Of a stretch of DNA of 46,946 nt, positions 33,778-44,244 are shown piece after piece. The DNA is taken from assembly GCA_001600635.1 (NCBI GenBank), contig BCKL01000050.1, forward strand, positions 1 through 46,946, given 5' to 3'. The first letter of the stretch is position 1, and every line of letters begins with the position of its first letter. Both the position numbers and the translations under genes were made by a program. Source of the stretch: Leucosporidium creatinivorum (taxonomy: Eukaryota; Basidiomycota; Microbotryomycetes; Leucosporidiales; Leucosporidiaceae). The notes under the pieces were generated by a model that was given only the letters and a program-made list of their open reading frames with translations, was not told the origin of the DNA and did no database searches.

Positions 33778-36198
33778 ATGGCCCCTTCCTCTTCCTCTTC
33801 CTCTTCTTCTACCTTACTACACCTAATTCCTACTCGAAGAGCAACGTACAATAAATCCCGTAAAGGTACACAACGCTCGCTCAATTGGCCTTTCCCACTC
33901 GCTTCCTCTGCCGCCAAACCGACAACTTCAACCATCCACCCCGACCATTTAGCAGCAGCAGGATTCCATTCCACTCCTACGACTCAACAACCTACACGCT
34001 CCACTTGCTTCCTCTGTCACTTGGTAGTCCAACAATGGTCAGAAGGGGACCAGCCCTTGGACAAGCATCTCGAGTTGAATGACCAGTGCGCATGGGCCGT
34101 CTTGCAGACCATCTTGGGGAAATGGGCAGAGGGGTTGAGGGATAAGAAGGAGTGGAAAGCTGCTTGGGGTGCAAGAGGGGAATGGTGGCCCAAGAGCGAT
34201 TACATCGGCTCGGCTAGGCTCGCTTCGTTTGAGAAAGGCTGGCCGCATGAGGGAGAGAAGGGGGTACCGACCAAGGAGGAGGTGTGTACTTGATATGATG
34301 GGACTATACGCTCCTACTACAGCTGACTCTCGGCCTTCCTACTACAACACAGATCGCCGCAGCAGGCTGGTTCTTTGCTCCCGGCCGTGATGGCGATTCA
34401 GACGACCAGTGCATCTGCCCCTTCTGCACTCGCACAGTAGAAGGATGGGAACAAGGAGATGATCCAGTGTAGGTCTCTTCTCTCCCTCGCTGCCCTCCCC
34501 CAGCAGCCCTCGACGCGCTTTCAAGTCAATCAACAAACAACTAACGCGTCGCTCCTCTTCTCGCTCCCCTACAGCGCCCTGCACAAGCGCAAACTCGGCC
34601 TCAAATGCCCCTTCTTCCTCGCGCCGAAACCTGTCGTTCAACAAGAGGAGGAGGAGATCGCCGAACCCGAGCCCGAGCCCATCGTCGAGGAGGAGGAGGA
34701 ACCTCTCAAGCCCAAGATGTCGCGCTCCAAGGGACGTGCCAAACTTGCTCAACGTGATGATGAGGATGAGGTCGAGGAGGAGGTGCGTCCTTGTCTTCGC
34801 TTGCCCTTTCGCCGCCGAGACCGGAGCTGACCCCTCGCTTCTCCCTCGTTCAACAGCCTCAACTGCCGCCCGTGCGCGCTTCTCGCAGGACCAAGACCGC
34901 CGCCGCACCTTCTTCCGATGGTCCCGAGACCTCTATCATCGGTTCGGCCGTCAAGTGAGCTCTGTCTCCGTCCCCGCTCTCGAGTTCGGCCGCTGACTGC
35001 TCGGTCTCGCAGGCCCTCTCGCGCCACTCGAGGCAAGAAGGCTCCTCCTTCCGTCGTCGAAGAGCCCGAGGAGGAGGAGGAGCAAGAACAGGAGGAGGAG
35101 GAGGAGGAGGAACTCGCTTCCCAGTCCCAGTCGACTCGTACTCGCCGTGCAGCTCAACCCGAGATCGTCATCGACCTCCCCAAGGCCGCTTCGAAGGCCA
35201 AGGGCAAGGGCAAGAAGGCCGTTCCTGCTGTCGTCGAGGAGGAGGAGCCCGAGGAGCAGGAGGAGGAAGTCGAGATGGAGCAGGAGCAGGACCAGGAGGA
35301 GCCAGCTCCGGCCCCCGCGCCCAAGCCGAGCAAGAAGAAGGCGACTACTCGCGCCGCTTCTTCGGCCTCCACCGCTTCGACCACATCTACTCGCACTCGC
35401 ACGACGACCAAGAGCAAGGCGCCGAGCAAGAGCAAGAGCAAAGGATCGTTCGTCGTCGCTGAGGATCCGTTGGAGGAGGAGCAGGAGGACGCTGAGCAGT
35501 TGGCCGAGGCGGCGAGGGTGGCGGAGGATTTCTTGGAGGGGGAGCAGGATGCGATGAATGGAGTGCAGCAGGAACAAGAGGAGGAGGAGGCGCTGAAGGT
35601 CAAGGCTCCCGCGACCAAGGCCAAGAAGACGACCAAGTCAAAGAGTAGCAGCAAGAAGGCTCCGGCGCCGATCGAGGTCGTCGAGGATGAGGAGGAGGAA
35701 GCACCAGTCGTCGCTCCCGCCCCTCCTCATCAGCAGCAGCAGCAGCAGCAGCAGCAGCGCGGCCCCCTCACTCCCACCGTCGCTTCCCCTTCTCCTCGTC
35801 CCATCCGCTCCCTCCCCTCCAAGATCAACTCTCCCGCCGGGTCTCGGTCCACCTCGCACTCGTCCGCTCCACTCCGCACCAACTCCACCACCAACTCGAA
35901 CTCCAGCACTCCCTCCCTCCCCCTCCCCCTCTCTACGCCCTACAGCCCCCCACCCAACCCATTCCTCCTCCCCTCCGGCGTGACTCTCCCCCCTCCCACG
36001 GCGGCAGAGCTCAACTTGACCCTCGCGGAATGGTACGACCATTGTGGGAGGACCGTGTATGAGGAGATGGAGAGGGAGATGGAGAGGGAGATGCGCGGGT
36101 TGGAGGAGAGGGTCGAGGAGGGCAGGAAGGAGTTGAGGAGGATGTGTGAGGCCGCGAGGAGGAGGGAGGCGATGAGCCCGAGGAAGATGAGGGGTTGA
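33778..36198 (+). CDS. BIR1: Two-BIR survivin-type protein (Bir1)
   Basis: Five exons: 33778-34281, 34353-34468, 34575-34782, 34857-34954, 35013-36198; 703 residues. BIR 1 has C77-x2-C80-x16-H97-x6-C104; BIR 2 has C190-x2-C193-x16-H210-x7-C218. Two N-terminal BIRs followed by a long tail is the plan of fungal Bir1/Cut17, the survivin subunit of the chromosomal passenger complex (with Aurora, INCENP and Borealin) at inner centromeres and the spindle midzone. The tail has acidic Glu runs, Lys/Ser/Pro patches and a 9-Gln run (35731-35757), then ends in a helical segment (LAEWYDHCGRTVYEEMEREM and onwards) that may bind other passenger subunits. The Ser run after the first residues comes from a TCC/TCT repeat. 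The role is inferred from family; domain calls are firm. Confidence 0.9.
35731..35757 (+). repeat. CAG trinucleotide run (9 units) encoding polyglutamine
   Basis: Nine perfect CAG units inside BIR1 exon 5 encode nine Gln. A likely length-variable site. Confidence 0.95.
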
Positions 36199-36764
36199 GG
36201 ATTGCGGGTGGGAGGAGTTGCCCCAGTTGCTTTCGGCTCGACGTGTTTTGTGACTTTTCTGCTTTCCTTCGCTCTTTCTATATGCTCTCCCCCTCTTGAC
36301 TTCATCCATAGCATTCCCTCTTGAGACTTGTAGCAATCGGACTCATCTCGTTACCTGATCCATCGAGGAGAGGGCTTCGAGAGACTGGCGAGCGCCGAGC
36401 TCTCTGCTCTCCAGCGAAGATCGAGGTCGCTCAAGCGCTGCAGACCAGAGCAGAGTTGGTGGTCTTCTTTGTCGAGCGCTCCGTTTTTCCGCCGTCTAGC
36501 TGCGCGAGTTGGCAGTCTCGGCTTTGTTCTCTGCAAATTCGCCCCCTCTGAGCCCGCTCGCCTCATCGCCGAAAGCCGAGCGGGCGACTCCCCGCATCAA
36601 TCGAGCACAGAAAGCAGCGTATCGAGTTACAAAGCATCATCAAGCCCAAGCACGTTCCTCCCTCTCGTCGATTTCGACCTTCCAGCTCTGCAGACGGGGT
36701 AGGTCAGCGTTAGTTCTCGAGCTCATCGCCGAGAGAGTACCGAGCGATACTCACCGCTCAGCGC
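36199..36764. other. Convergent gap BIR1 / B'
   Basis: The left part is the BIR1 3' region. From about 36548 it belongs to the right arm of the inverted duplication and contains the conserved 3' block of the F-box-like family (about 36611-36645). No other gene is seen. Confidence 0.5.
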
Positions 36765-38029
36765 TCAGCCCAGCTCATAATGCACGTCACGCTTCTTTGC
36801 AGCAGCTCTCACTCGTCTGAGCTCGCCCTTGCTCCAGATCTCCTTGAGCTGACGCGGGAGGGTGAGCGATTTGAGAGCGACGGCGCCGTTGATAAAGTCG
36901 ACTGCTGCTTGCGAGGTGAGGTTCTGGAACCTTGCGTGCGTCGCTTGAAGCTTCGAGTTGGCGATGGAAAAGGTGTGGAGGCGACTAGCGGATTGCAGGG
37001 CCGGCAGAACCGTCGCAAAGTCAAAGCCGAGAACGCCGAGGGACACTTCCTCGACGTCTCTCAGCGCTTGGAGGGTCGAGGACAGGTAGAGCGACGATCC
37101 GGCGCCCCTCATGAATGAGTAGTAGGGCTCGAAGACTGCCGCGAACGTCAAGAGCTGAGGTGCGAGCGTTGCGAGTGCGGTTTTGACCTCGGGCGCGATT
37201 TGGGCGAGAGAATCTGCGCTGGCGGTGATCGTGCCGAGGTCGAGGTGGCGTAGGGTAGAAACACCGGATTGGAACAAGGGAGTGAAGATGGATCCATAGC
37301 TGATGCTGTCGAGAGGGAGTTGAAGCTCGCACAAGCCATTGAAGGGCGGGTCGAACGCTCGCGACGCTGGCCAAGAGCCGGCCCTGACCGTGGGGAGGAG
37401 GAGCGTAGTCAACCTGGGCCAATGGGAGAGTATTCTGTATAGGAAGCTGTCAGCATCGGAAGGCTAAACGCCGAGAATAGTCAAGCTCACCCAAAGAGCT
37501 CCTCCCCGGTGATACCCAGCTCCCTCGAACTGTTGATCTCAAAGCTCTTGACGTCGGCAAGACTCTTGAGCGCCAGAGTGAGTGGTTTGCCGAGTTGACG
37601 TGCGAAGGTGCCGAGGTAGGGACCCATGCCGAGCAGCTGGAGCGTCTCGACGTGAGGGCAAGCGTTGATGAGGTCGGCGATACGCTGTCCCCTCCCAGCT
37701 CCATCCTCCTCAATTTTGATGCAGAGCGAGCGAACCTTCTCTCGGTCTTGCGAGCTTCCATTCACGAGCAGCTTGGCGCGACGTTCCGCCACCTTGGTGT
37801 CCTTGACGACGAGCTCCCTTTCAAGGTCGAAAGCGCCGTACCAGGCTACACACACTTGAGCGAAGTGCATCCTCGCCTTCTGCCTTCCCCACGGGTCCTG
37901 TCCTTCGAGGGAGGCGGCGAGGATCTGAGCGAGCGTCTCTGTGGGAAGGGAAGCAGCGGGCGCATCTGTAGGCTGTTGAGGACGGGATGTAGCTGTGTTT
38001 GTAGGCTGTTGATCCTGATGTGCTTCCAT
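36765..38029 (-). CDS. F-box-like/LRR family protein B'
   Basis: Exons 38029-37491 and 37434-36765 encode 402 residues. Exon 1 has exactly the 539 nt seen in B and A'. The start MEAHQDQQPTN aligns with B and C. The F-box-like part (LPTETLAQIL ... VCVAWYGA) is followed by leucine-rich repeats (LSHWPRLTTLLLP, TLRHLDLGT, LHTFSIANS) and a basic C-terminal helix (ELRRVRAAAKKRDVH). Reading frames are intact, and the donor is GTGAGC where B has GTGCGC. It is probably an SCF substrate adaptor by analogy only. It is the mirror partner of B. Confidence 0.75.
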
Positions 38030-38462
38030 GCTGAGCTTTGAGCGAGGAGGCGAGAGCGAAGACGAGTCTGCGGTAGGAGGGAGAGAGGCAAGCAGGGCGC
38101 GAGCGCGAGAGCGCAAGAAGGGGTCGAGCGTTGCATGTACTCAGAGGTGCAAGTCGCTCAAGAGGAGGAGCAAGTGCAGCTCTGTCGACACACAAGCTCT
38201 TTTGTAGTCTCGTACAGCGCCTCACTCTGCGACCGAGGTCACTTCGCCCTTCGCCGAACGCTGCCCAAGTTCGGCGGATCCGATTGTATCAGTACAAGAA
38301 GCAAGGTATCGAGCTACGAAGCATCACCAAGATCAAGCGTAAGCGTCTCCCGCTCATCTCGTAGCTCCTCGTGCTCTCGGCTGCTCCAGCTGTGCGAAAG
38401 AAGCGAGTTCAGTCTTGGCGGTTCACTCAGCTCGAAAGCGAAGAGCGATCACGACTCACCGT
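38030..38462. other. A'-B' spacer
   Basis: Reverse-complement counterpart of the A-B spacer. It holds the B' upstream block (38030 to about 38213) and the 3' block of A' (about 38301-38330). No additional gene. Confidence 0.55.
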
Positions 38463-39742
38463 TCAACCGAGCTCAAAGCGCACATTGATCTCTTCAGCAG
38501 CATCTGTCACACGATTGAGCTCGTCCTTCGTCCAGATCTCCTCGAGCTGGCGAGGAAGGGAGAGGTACTCGAGCGCTTCGGCGTTGTCGAGGAAGTCGAT
38601 TGCTGCCTGCGGAGTGAGCTGGTCGAAAGGTCCTTGAGCAGCGCCAACCTTGGATTGACCGATGGAGAGGACTTGGAGGTTGGGGAGAGACTGAAGGAGG
38701 GGCAGAATCCTCGAGACTGAATAGCCCAAGTCGCCGACCGCTACCTCCTCGACATCCCTCAAAGCAGCGAGCGTTGATTCGAGGAAAGTGGAGGGGGCAT
38801 AGGCGATGCGATGCCTCCACACCGAGCCAAATACGAATACGGCTTCGAACGACAGCAGACGAGGAGCAACAGCCTCGAGCGCGGAGATCGTCACGGCGGG
38901 GATTTTAGCGAGCTCCTCTGCCGTCGTAGACGGAGCACCAAAGTCGAGGTGGCGCAAAGTCGTCTTTCCGGACTTGAGAAGAGCGTCAAGCGCTGCGCTG
39001 CCTCGCGCCCATCGAAGAGGGAAGTGGAGCTCATGGAGCGAGGTCGTCGCGGCGTTGAGAGTCGGTGCTGGGTCCAAGGCATGATCGCTGACATGGAAGT
39101 TAGGGAGGAGGAGAGCGGTGAGATTAGGCCATTTGGAGAGAAAGCTGGGAGCAAGGCTGTCAGCTTGTGCAGGCCAAGGCTTGCAACCCCGAGCTCAGCT
39201 CACCTCAAGAGATCAGTCCCAGCGAGACCAAGTGGGTCCGAGCTGTCGATTTCAAAGGTCCTGATCTTGGTGAGGGTCTTGAGCGCTTCAGTGAGGGGCG
39301 TGCCGAGGCCGCTCGCCCATGTACCGAGTTTAGGTCCGATGCCGAGCAGCTGCAGCGTCTCGAGCTGAGGGCAAGCCCTGACGAGCTGGGCGACGCGCTG
39401 TCCTCTTCCAACACCGTATTCCTCGATGTTGATGGTCAGGGAGCGCACCTTATCCCTCTGCTCGACGCTGCCCCGTGTGAGCAATTTGGCGCGACGTTCG
39501 GCGAGCTTGGTATCCTTGACAGCGAGCTCTCGCCCGATCTCAGCGGCGCCGTACCAGCTTACACAGACTCGAGCGAAGCACATCTTTGGGCTCTCCCTGC
39601 TCCAAGCGTCCAATCCTTCGAGCGAAGCGGCGAGAATCTGAGCGAGCGTTTCCGTTGGCAGCGAAGCGGCGTAGGCGTCTGTAGGTTGTTGGCGGCGGGT
39701 GATTGTAGCGAGAGGCAGTTCTTGAGCTTGTTCTGTAGCCAT
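38463..39742 (-). CDS. F-box-like/LRR family protein A'
   Basis: Exons 39742-39204 and 39144-38463 encode 406 residues. Exon 1 is 539 nt. The leader MATEQAQELPLATITRRQQP differs from that of the B-type copies. The F-box-like part (LPTETLAQILAASLEGLDAW, VCVSWYGAAEIGRE) is nearly the same as in A; exon 2 differs more (repeats such as SKWPNLTALLLP and LQVLSIGQSK). A' is open where A has a stop. Its 5' end faces MED31 across only 144 nt, so they share a short divergent promoter. Confidence 0.75.
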
Positions 39743-39886
39743 GTCGCCGAGCTGAGCGAGTCGAACGAGAGCGAATCTGAAGCGAGAGCGAGCAAGGCAG
39801 GAGAGAGAGCTGGATTTCGGAGCTGATCACGGGTTGGCTTCTTGCCGTCCATTGCTGATTCGTTACATCGATTAGTACTGCTCCAA

Positions 39887-40529
39887 ATGGCTGCTCTCTC
39901 GGCCACCACGGGATCACCTACAGACCAGCAACGACTCGCCAACAAGGTCCGATTCGAGACAGAGTTGGAGGTGAGTTGTCCAGCTCGTTCTGTAGCTTTG
40001 TACCGCTTGCTGATGCTCCAGTGTACTCTCATACAGTTTGTGCAATGCTTGGCTAACCCCTACTACCTTCAATGCAAGTTGTAGCTCGCTCGAAGCCCAG
40101 CTCGAAACGCTGCCCAAGCTCACGCCGCTCTCCGCCCGCTCACCTACAGCTCTCGCCCAGCAAGATCTCTTTGCTGATGAAGCGTTTCTCAAGTGAGTGT
40201 CTACTCGGGTGCAGCTCGGTCATCTCGGCGCTCACGCTTCTCCTCGCCGAACCAGCTACCTCGACTACCTCCTCTACTTCACCTCACCTCGCTTCGCCCG
40301 CTTCCTACAATACCCGCAAGCGCTGCATCATCTTCACCTCCTCACCGACGAAGTAGCAGGACCCGCCTTCCGCACGGCGCTCAAGGAGCAGCCGCTGTTG
40401 GCGCAGGATCTCGCTGGGAAGCAGTTGGCGCATTGGGCGGGCTGGCGGGAGACGGGAGAGGCTACAGTGTGGAGGGAGCCTGTTGCTGGTGAGGGGCAGC
40501 CGGTAGAAGGAGAGAACGTCACAGCTTGA
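39887..40529 (+). CDS. MED31: Mediator complex subunit 31 (SOH1)
   Basis: Exons 39887-39970, 40037-40073, 40150-40192, 40256-40529; 145 residues. MED31 is a small, highly conserved middle-module subunit of the RNA polymerase II Mediator. The core reads RFETELEFVQCLANPYYLQ, then SLAQQDLFADEAFLNYLDYL, LYFTSPRFARFLQYPQALHH and LHLL, close to MED31 of other eukaryotes. Restoring this core requires a GC-AG intron at 40074-40149 (donor GCAAGT). An in-frame ATG at 39842 could add 15 residues. The C-terminal about 40 residues are poorly conserved. Confidence 0.92.
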
Positions 40530-41399
40530 GGTGTGTGGAGCTGCTTCGGCGTTGAGGGGAGAGATGCTCGGCGGTCGAAGCTGCTCTTGGGTATGTGCTA
40601 GGAAGGTGCGCTGTCTAGCTGAATTCGATCCCGCGATACTACAGCTGACACCCGCCCGTAGGGCTACGCTCCGGTGCCCTCCTCAGCTCCCAGCGCCGCT
40701 TGACATACCCTTCGCCGAGCGACAGCGCCCACCCTCCTAGCCACATCCACGCCTCCGCCGTCCACCTCTTCGACAGAAACCCCCGAGACTATCTGCGCGA
40801 CCTATGGGACGGTCCCCCTCGCCTCAACGAAAGCTCTCGTCCTTCCACTAGCCTTCAACCTCTCGGCGCCTACGGTCGGCCTTTTCCAAGTCTTCTCCCA
40901 CCCCATCTCGTCGCTTCCTCGACTTCACGATCCCGACGAAGACACAGTATAGACTACATGGCAGGCGCTAGCTGCCTGGGCGGCGCGGATGAGATGTTGT
41001 GCAGGGAGGCGCGGGAGCAGGTCGAGCAGTGGAGGAGGTTGTGTGAGCTAGGAAGGGGCTCTGAGGTAGAGTTGGAAGGAGGGGGCTGANTTCACTGACC
41101 CCAAAGGTAGACCTGGTAACCAGAGCGGGCGGACCGAGAGGAGAGCCGAGTAATGTAGGCGCTTGCCAAGGGGCTGCTCGGCGATGAGGTTCGGTCGAGA
41201 GCTGTGAGGCTGTGGAGGCGTTGCAGCGTGGCATGAGAGTTCTCAAGCTTGCTCTGCGGCCATGCTCTGTGCTTCACACATGACCGCACCTGAGTGACTG
41301 CATGCAACGCTCGACCCTTCTCGAGCTCGAGCCCTGTTTGCCTCTCTCCCTCCTACCGCTCACTCGTCTTCGCTCTCGCCTCGTCGCTCAAAGCTCAGT
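40530..41399. other. Gap after MED31, contains an unassigned open stretch
   Basis: A frame from about 40667 to the TGA at 41087-41089 is open for over 130 codons (HLFDRNPRDYLRDLWDGPP, then an acidic helix EMLCREAREQVEQWRRL). It has no ATG start; an acceptor-like GTAG just before 40663 with a CTGAC branch suggests that it might be a terminal exon, but I found no convincing upstream exon. An ambiguous base lies at 41090. The last 100 nt before 41400 match the upstream block of B and B'. Confidence 0.35.
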
Positions 41400-42674
41400 A
41401 TGGAAGCACAGCAGGATCAGCAGCCTACCAGCTCAGCTACAGCCCGCCCTCAACAGCCTACAAACGCTCCCGCTGCGAGTCTCCCTCTCGAAACGCTCGC
41501 TCAGATCTTCGACCTCGCGATCGAAGGGTTGGACCGCTGGGAGGCGCAAACGAGGAAGCTTGAGCTCGCCAAGACGTGCGTCGAATGGTACAGCGCTGCT
41601 GACATGGGCGAGCTTTCGACGTCGCCGACACGATGAAGGCGGAACGGCTCGACGAGGCGCTCAGAGAGCAGGGAGACGAGCGGATGGAGAAAGAGCGCTC
41701 CCTTTACATGGCCATAGAGGGCGTCGGAGAGTTTCTTGAGGATCGGGTGGCCGCCCTGTTGTCCGCCTGCCCTCGGCTAGCGAGGCTCGAGCTGCAAGTC
41801 TGGCACCGCATCTTCCCGCCTCCAGGACGCCTTGCCGAAGCTCTCCAGAGCCTCGCGAGCCTGGTCGAATTTCGGCTGACGAGCAACTTTGAGACCAACA
41901 TCATGGCCGCCGATCTGCACGCGTGAGTCTCGCCATGCCTTCGCCGAGCTTTCGGCAAACTGACCATCCGTCCCATTGAGTAGGCTCGTGTCAAGCTGGC
42001 CTCATCTCGAGACCAACGAGTTCCGTGGGATCATCACCAGGGTCTCAGAACACCAGCAGTTCCCCGCCCTTCCTCCTCGCTCCCTCACTCGCCTTCGCCT
42101 TCCCCTTTTCCTGCCGTTCCCGGACGAGATACTCGCTCCAATCTTGGCCTCGTCGTCCACCACCCTCCGACATCTCCAGCTGGATCACAAGTTCCCTTCC
42201 GTCGTGATGGAGCCGAGCGATGTCCCGCCGAACCTCGCCCCTCTCGTCTCGGTCGCTCCCCAGCTCCTCACCTTCAGCGCCGTCAGCGACGGTCGCGCTT
42301 ATCACCCCTCCGGACGCCCAGAGTACTGGTGGCCGGTGCTATGTGCGCTGAGGGACGTGGAGACGCTTCGGCTGGGCCTGCTCGGCTATAATGTCAGCGA
42401 GGTCCTCCCCCCCCTCCAGCAGCTTCAGCACCTCACCACCCTCACCATCTCGTATCCGAGGCAAGCTTGGAAGCTAGGAGATTGATGCGACGTCCACGAC
42501 GTGCCCTTCCACGAGATCACTCCTACCGCTACCCTCGACTTCATGGCTCGAGCCCCGGCGCTTCGGTCTTTGACGCTCGCCAAGCAGCTTCGCTGGGTGT
42601 GGGAGGAGGAAGAGGATCTTGCTGGTGTAAGGATAGCTGCCGAGGAGAAAGGAGTTGAGTTTGCGTTGGAGTGA
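41400..42674 (+). pseudogene. F-box-like/LRR family copy C, broken
   Basis: Exon 1 spans 41400-41922 and exon 2 spans 41984-42674, in the same two-exon plan as B. The start MEAQQDQQPTSSATA and the 100 nt upstream match B and B'. One base appears to be missing near 41608, after WYSAADMG: the frame then shifts and homology continues in another frame (VADTMKAERLDEAL). A TGA at 42483-42485 interrupts exon 2; the same frame then runs on with the family C-terminus (PALRSLTLAKQLRWVW) to a TGA at 42672-42674. It is more diverged than the other copies. Ambiguous bases nearby mean that sequencing error is possible for either lesion. Confidence 0.7.
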
Positions 42675-43118
42675 GACGTGAGTTTTTGAGTCCTTCGTCG
42701 CATCTCGGCGCTGCTGATCTCATTCTTCAACATTCAGAATCCCACCTGCTCTCGTGGAGGGTAGTGTAACGAGCAAGGTTGCTACGGCGCTTTCTGGGGG
42801 TGTGCTGAGGGCTCTCTTCGGGCCAATGTGCGGAAATGAGAATTTTGTCGAAGTCACGGTCGCTCGGCGCAGAGGCGACGCGAGCTTCCGGGGTATGAGC
42901 TGGCGAATGTACCGAGAGCAGAAATGGAGACCGACCCTTACAAAACCACTGCTTGGGAGGCTAGGTCTCTGTGACTTCGAAGGAGGCTGCAGGATCAGCG
43001 CCGAAGTTCGGCGCTCGGTTGAGCTGGCAGCTGAGCCTCGAGGGGACGTATCCCCGAGTGCCAGAGCGCGAAAGCTGTCTGTAAAGTATCAAGTGTTGTG
43101 TTCGAGCCGTCGAGGGCC
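42675..43118. other. Gap between C and the MYND gene
   Basis: No gene is supported. TTCGGCG-type motifs are frequent, as elsewhere in the non-coding parts of this window. Confidence 0.35.
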
Positions 43119-44244
43119 ATGGATAGCACCATGGGAGGACTTCGGCGAAGGGAGAAGAGGTTCGGCGGAGCGCCTTCGGCGAGTTCTGCAGTCCAGCAAG
43201 GGCGAAGGGGATTCGAGCAGAGTGACGTGGGGTTGAACACTCGCTCGCCGCGCTCGGCAACTTCGCTCGGCGCAAGCGAAGCTCTCTGCAAAGTAGCTCT
43301 TTCTCCTCCTCTCGCTCCTTGCTCTCCCGCCTTAACTTGCTCGTCCCGACTCGACCTGGAAACGAACGACTTGACGCTCAAGGAATGCGTGGTGTGCGGC
43401 GTTACGACAGATCAACGCTGCTCGAGGTGCAAGCAAGTGCGATTCTGTAGTGCAGAGCATCAGAAGCTGGTCAGTCGCGTCATGCTCCGCGCTTTCAAAA
43501 GTCGAGCTGATCCCTGCTCTCCTACAGCTTTGGCCAGCGCACAAGCACCTCTGCGGCAAGCCCGGATTCACACCACCACCACGCACCGAGGGAGAGGTGG
43601 AGTGGATAATGCGGTGTGAGGCCTATCGCGCTTTATTCTCGAGCAGGCAGCTAATCCCAGCTTCGCGTTGGCAGTCCCTGAGCATGACCAGATGGAGCAC
43701 ATCACGCCGTACATCAAGAAGAAGCCTGCGAGCATGGTGAGCTTCCATACGGTCCGCTCGGCGATGCTCGCTTCGCTGACCCTTCCTCTTCCCTTCGCAG
43801 TCCGACTTCGAATACGCCCGAGCAGCCACACCAGCCATGCAGAGTGGCATCCGAGGTACTTGCAAGGCTTTGCAGTATCCCGGTCACGTGGAGGGCCCTG
43901 GCCATCTCGTCCTCCGCTCCTTCGCCCTCACCACCCCCGCCGAGCAGACGTATCACACGCTGGAAGCAAGCTGCAAGCGACAAGCCATGATCATCCCGCC
44001 TCACTTTGAGCTGCTGCTGGCGCATCAGGTCTACGTGTACTACCTCGTCTTCCACGCCGATGCTCAGGAGATGCTGGAGATAGACTTGTGGGCTTCAACT
44101 CAGCCGACAGCGGAATGGGCTCGGTTTGCTGTACGGAGCTTTGAGGAGCATCTGGCACGGTCAACACACATTGGAGTCTTTGGGATGGTCACGCAGGTGA
44201 TGGCAGAGATGATGGAGCCTCTGCGGCAGATGNTGGGGATGTAA
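43119..44244 (+). CDS. MYND-type zinc finger protein
   Basis: Exons 43119-43469, 43528-43613, 43661-43736, 43801-44244; 318 residues. The MYND finger (about 93-130) reads CVVCGV...CSRCKQVRFCSAEHQKL, then WPAHKHLC, with the full Cys/His set spread over exons 1 and 2. MYND fingers bind proline-rich peptides. The rest (EHDQMEHITPYIKKKP, LRSFALTTPAEQTYHTLEA, HQVYVYYLVFHADAQEM) is of the kind found in many basidiomycete MYND-only proteins; there is no SET domain. The N-terminal about 85 residues are of low quality, and the true start may be further in or in an unseen exon. One codon near the end contains an N (44233). Confidence 0.75.

Larger units (their letters stand above)
36548..39742 (-). repeat. 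Right arm of the diverged inverted duplication (A'-spacer-B')
   Basis: Read on the minus strand this arm gives A', spacer and B' plus the downstream flank, in the same order as 1-3106 on the plus strand. Spacer and flank similarity show that the whole unit was copied, not just the genes. Confidence 0.75.
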
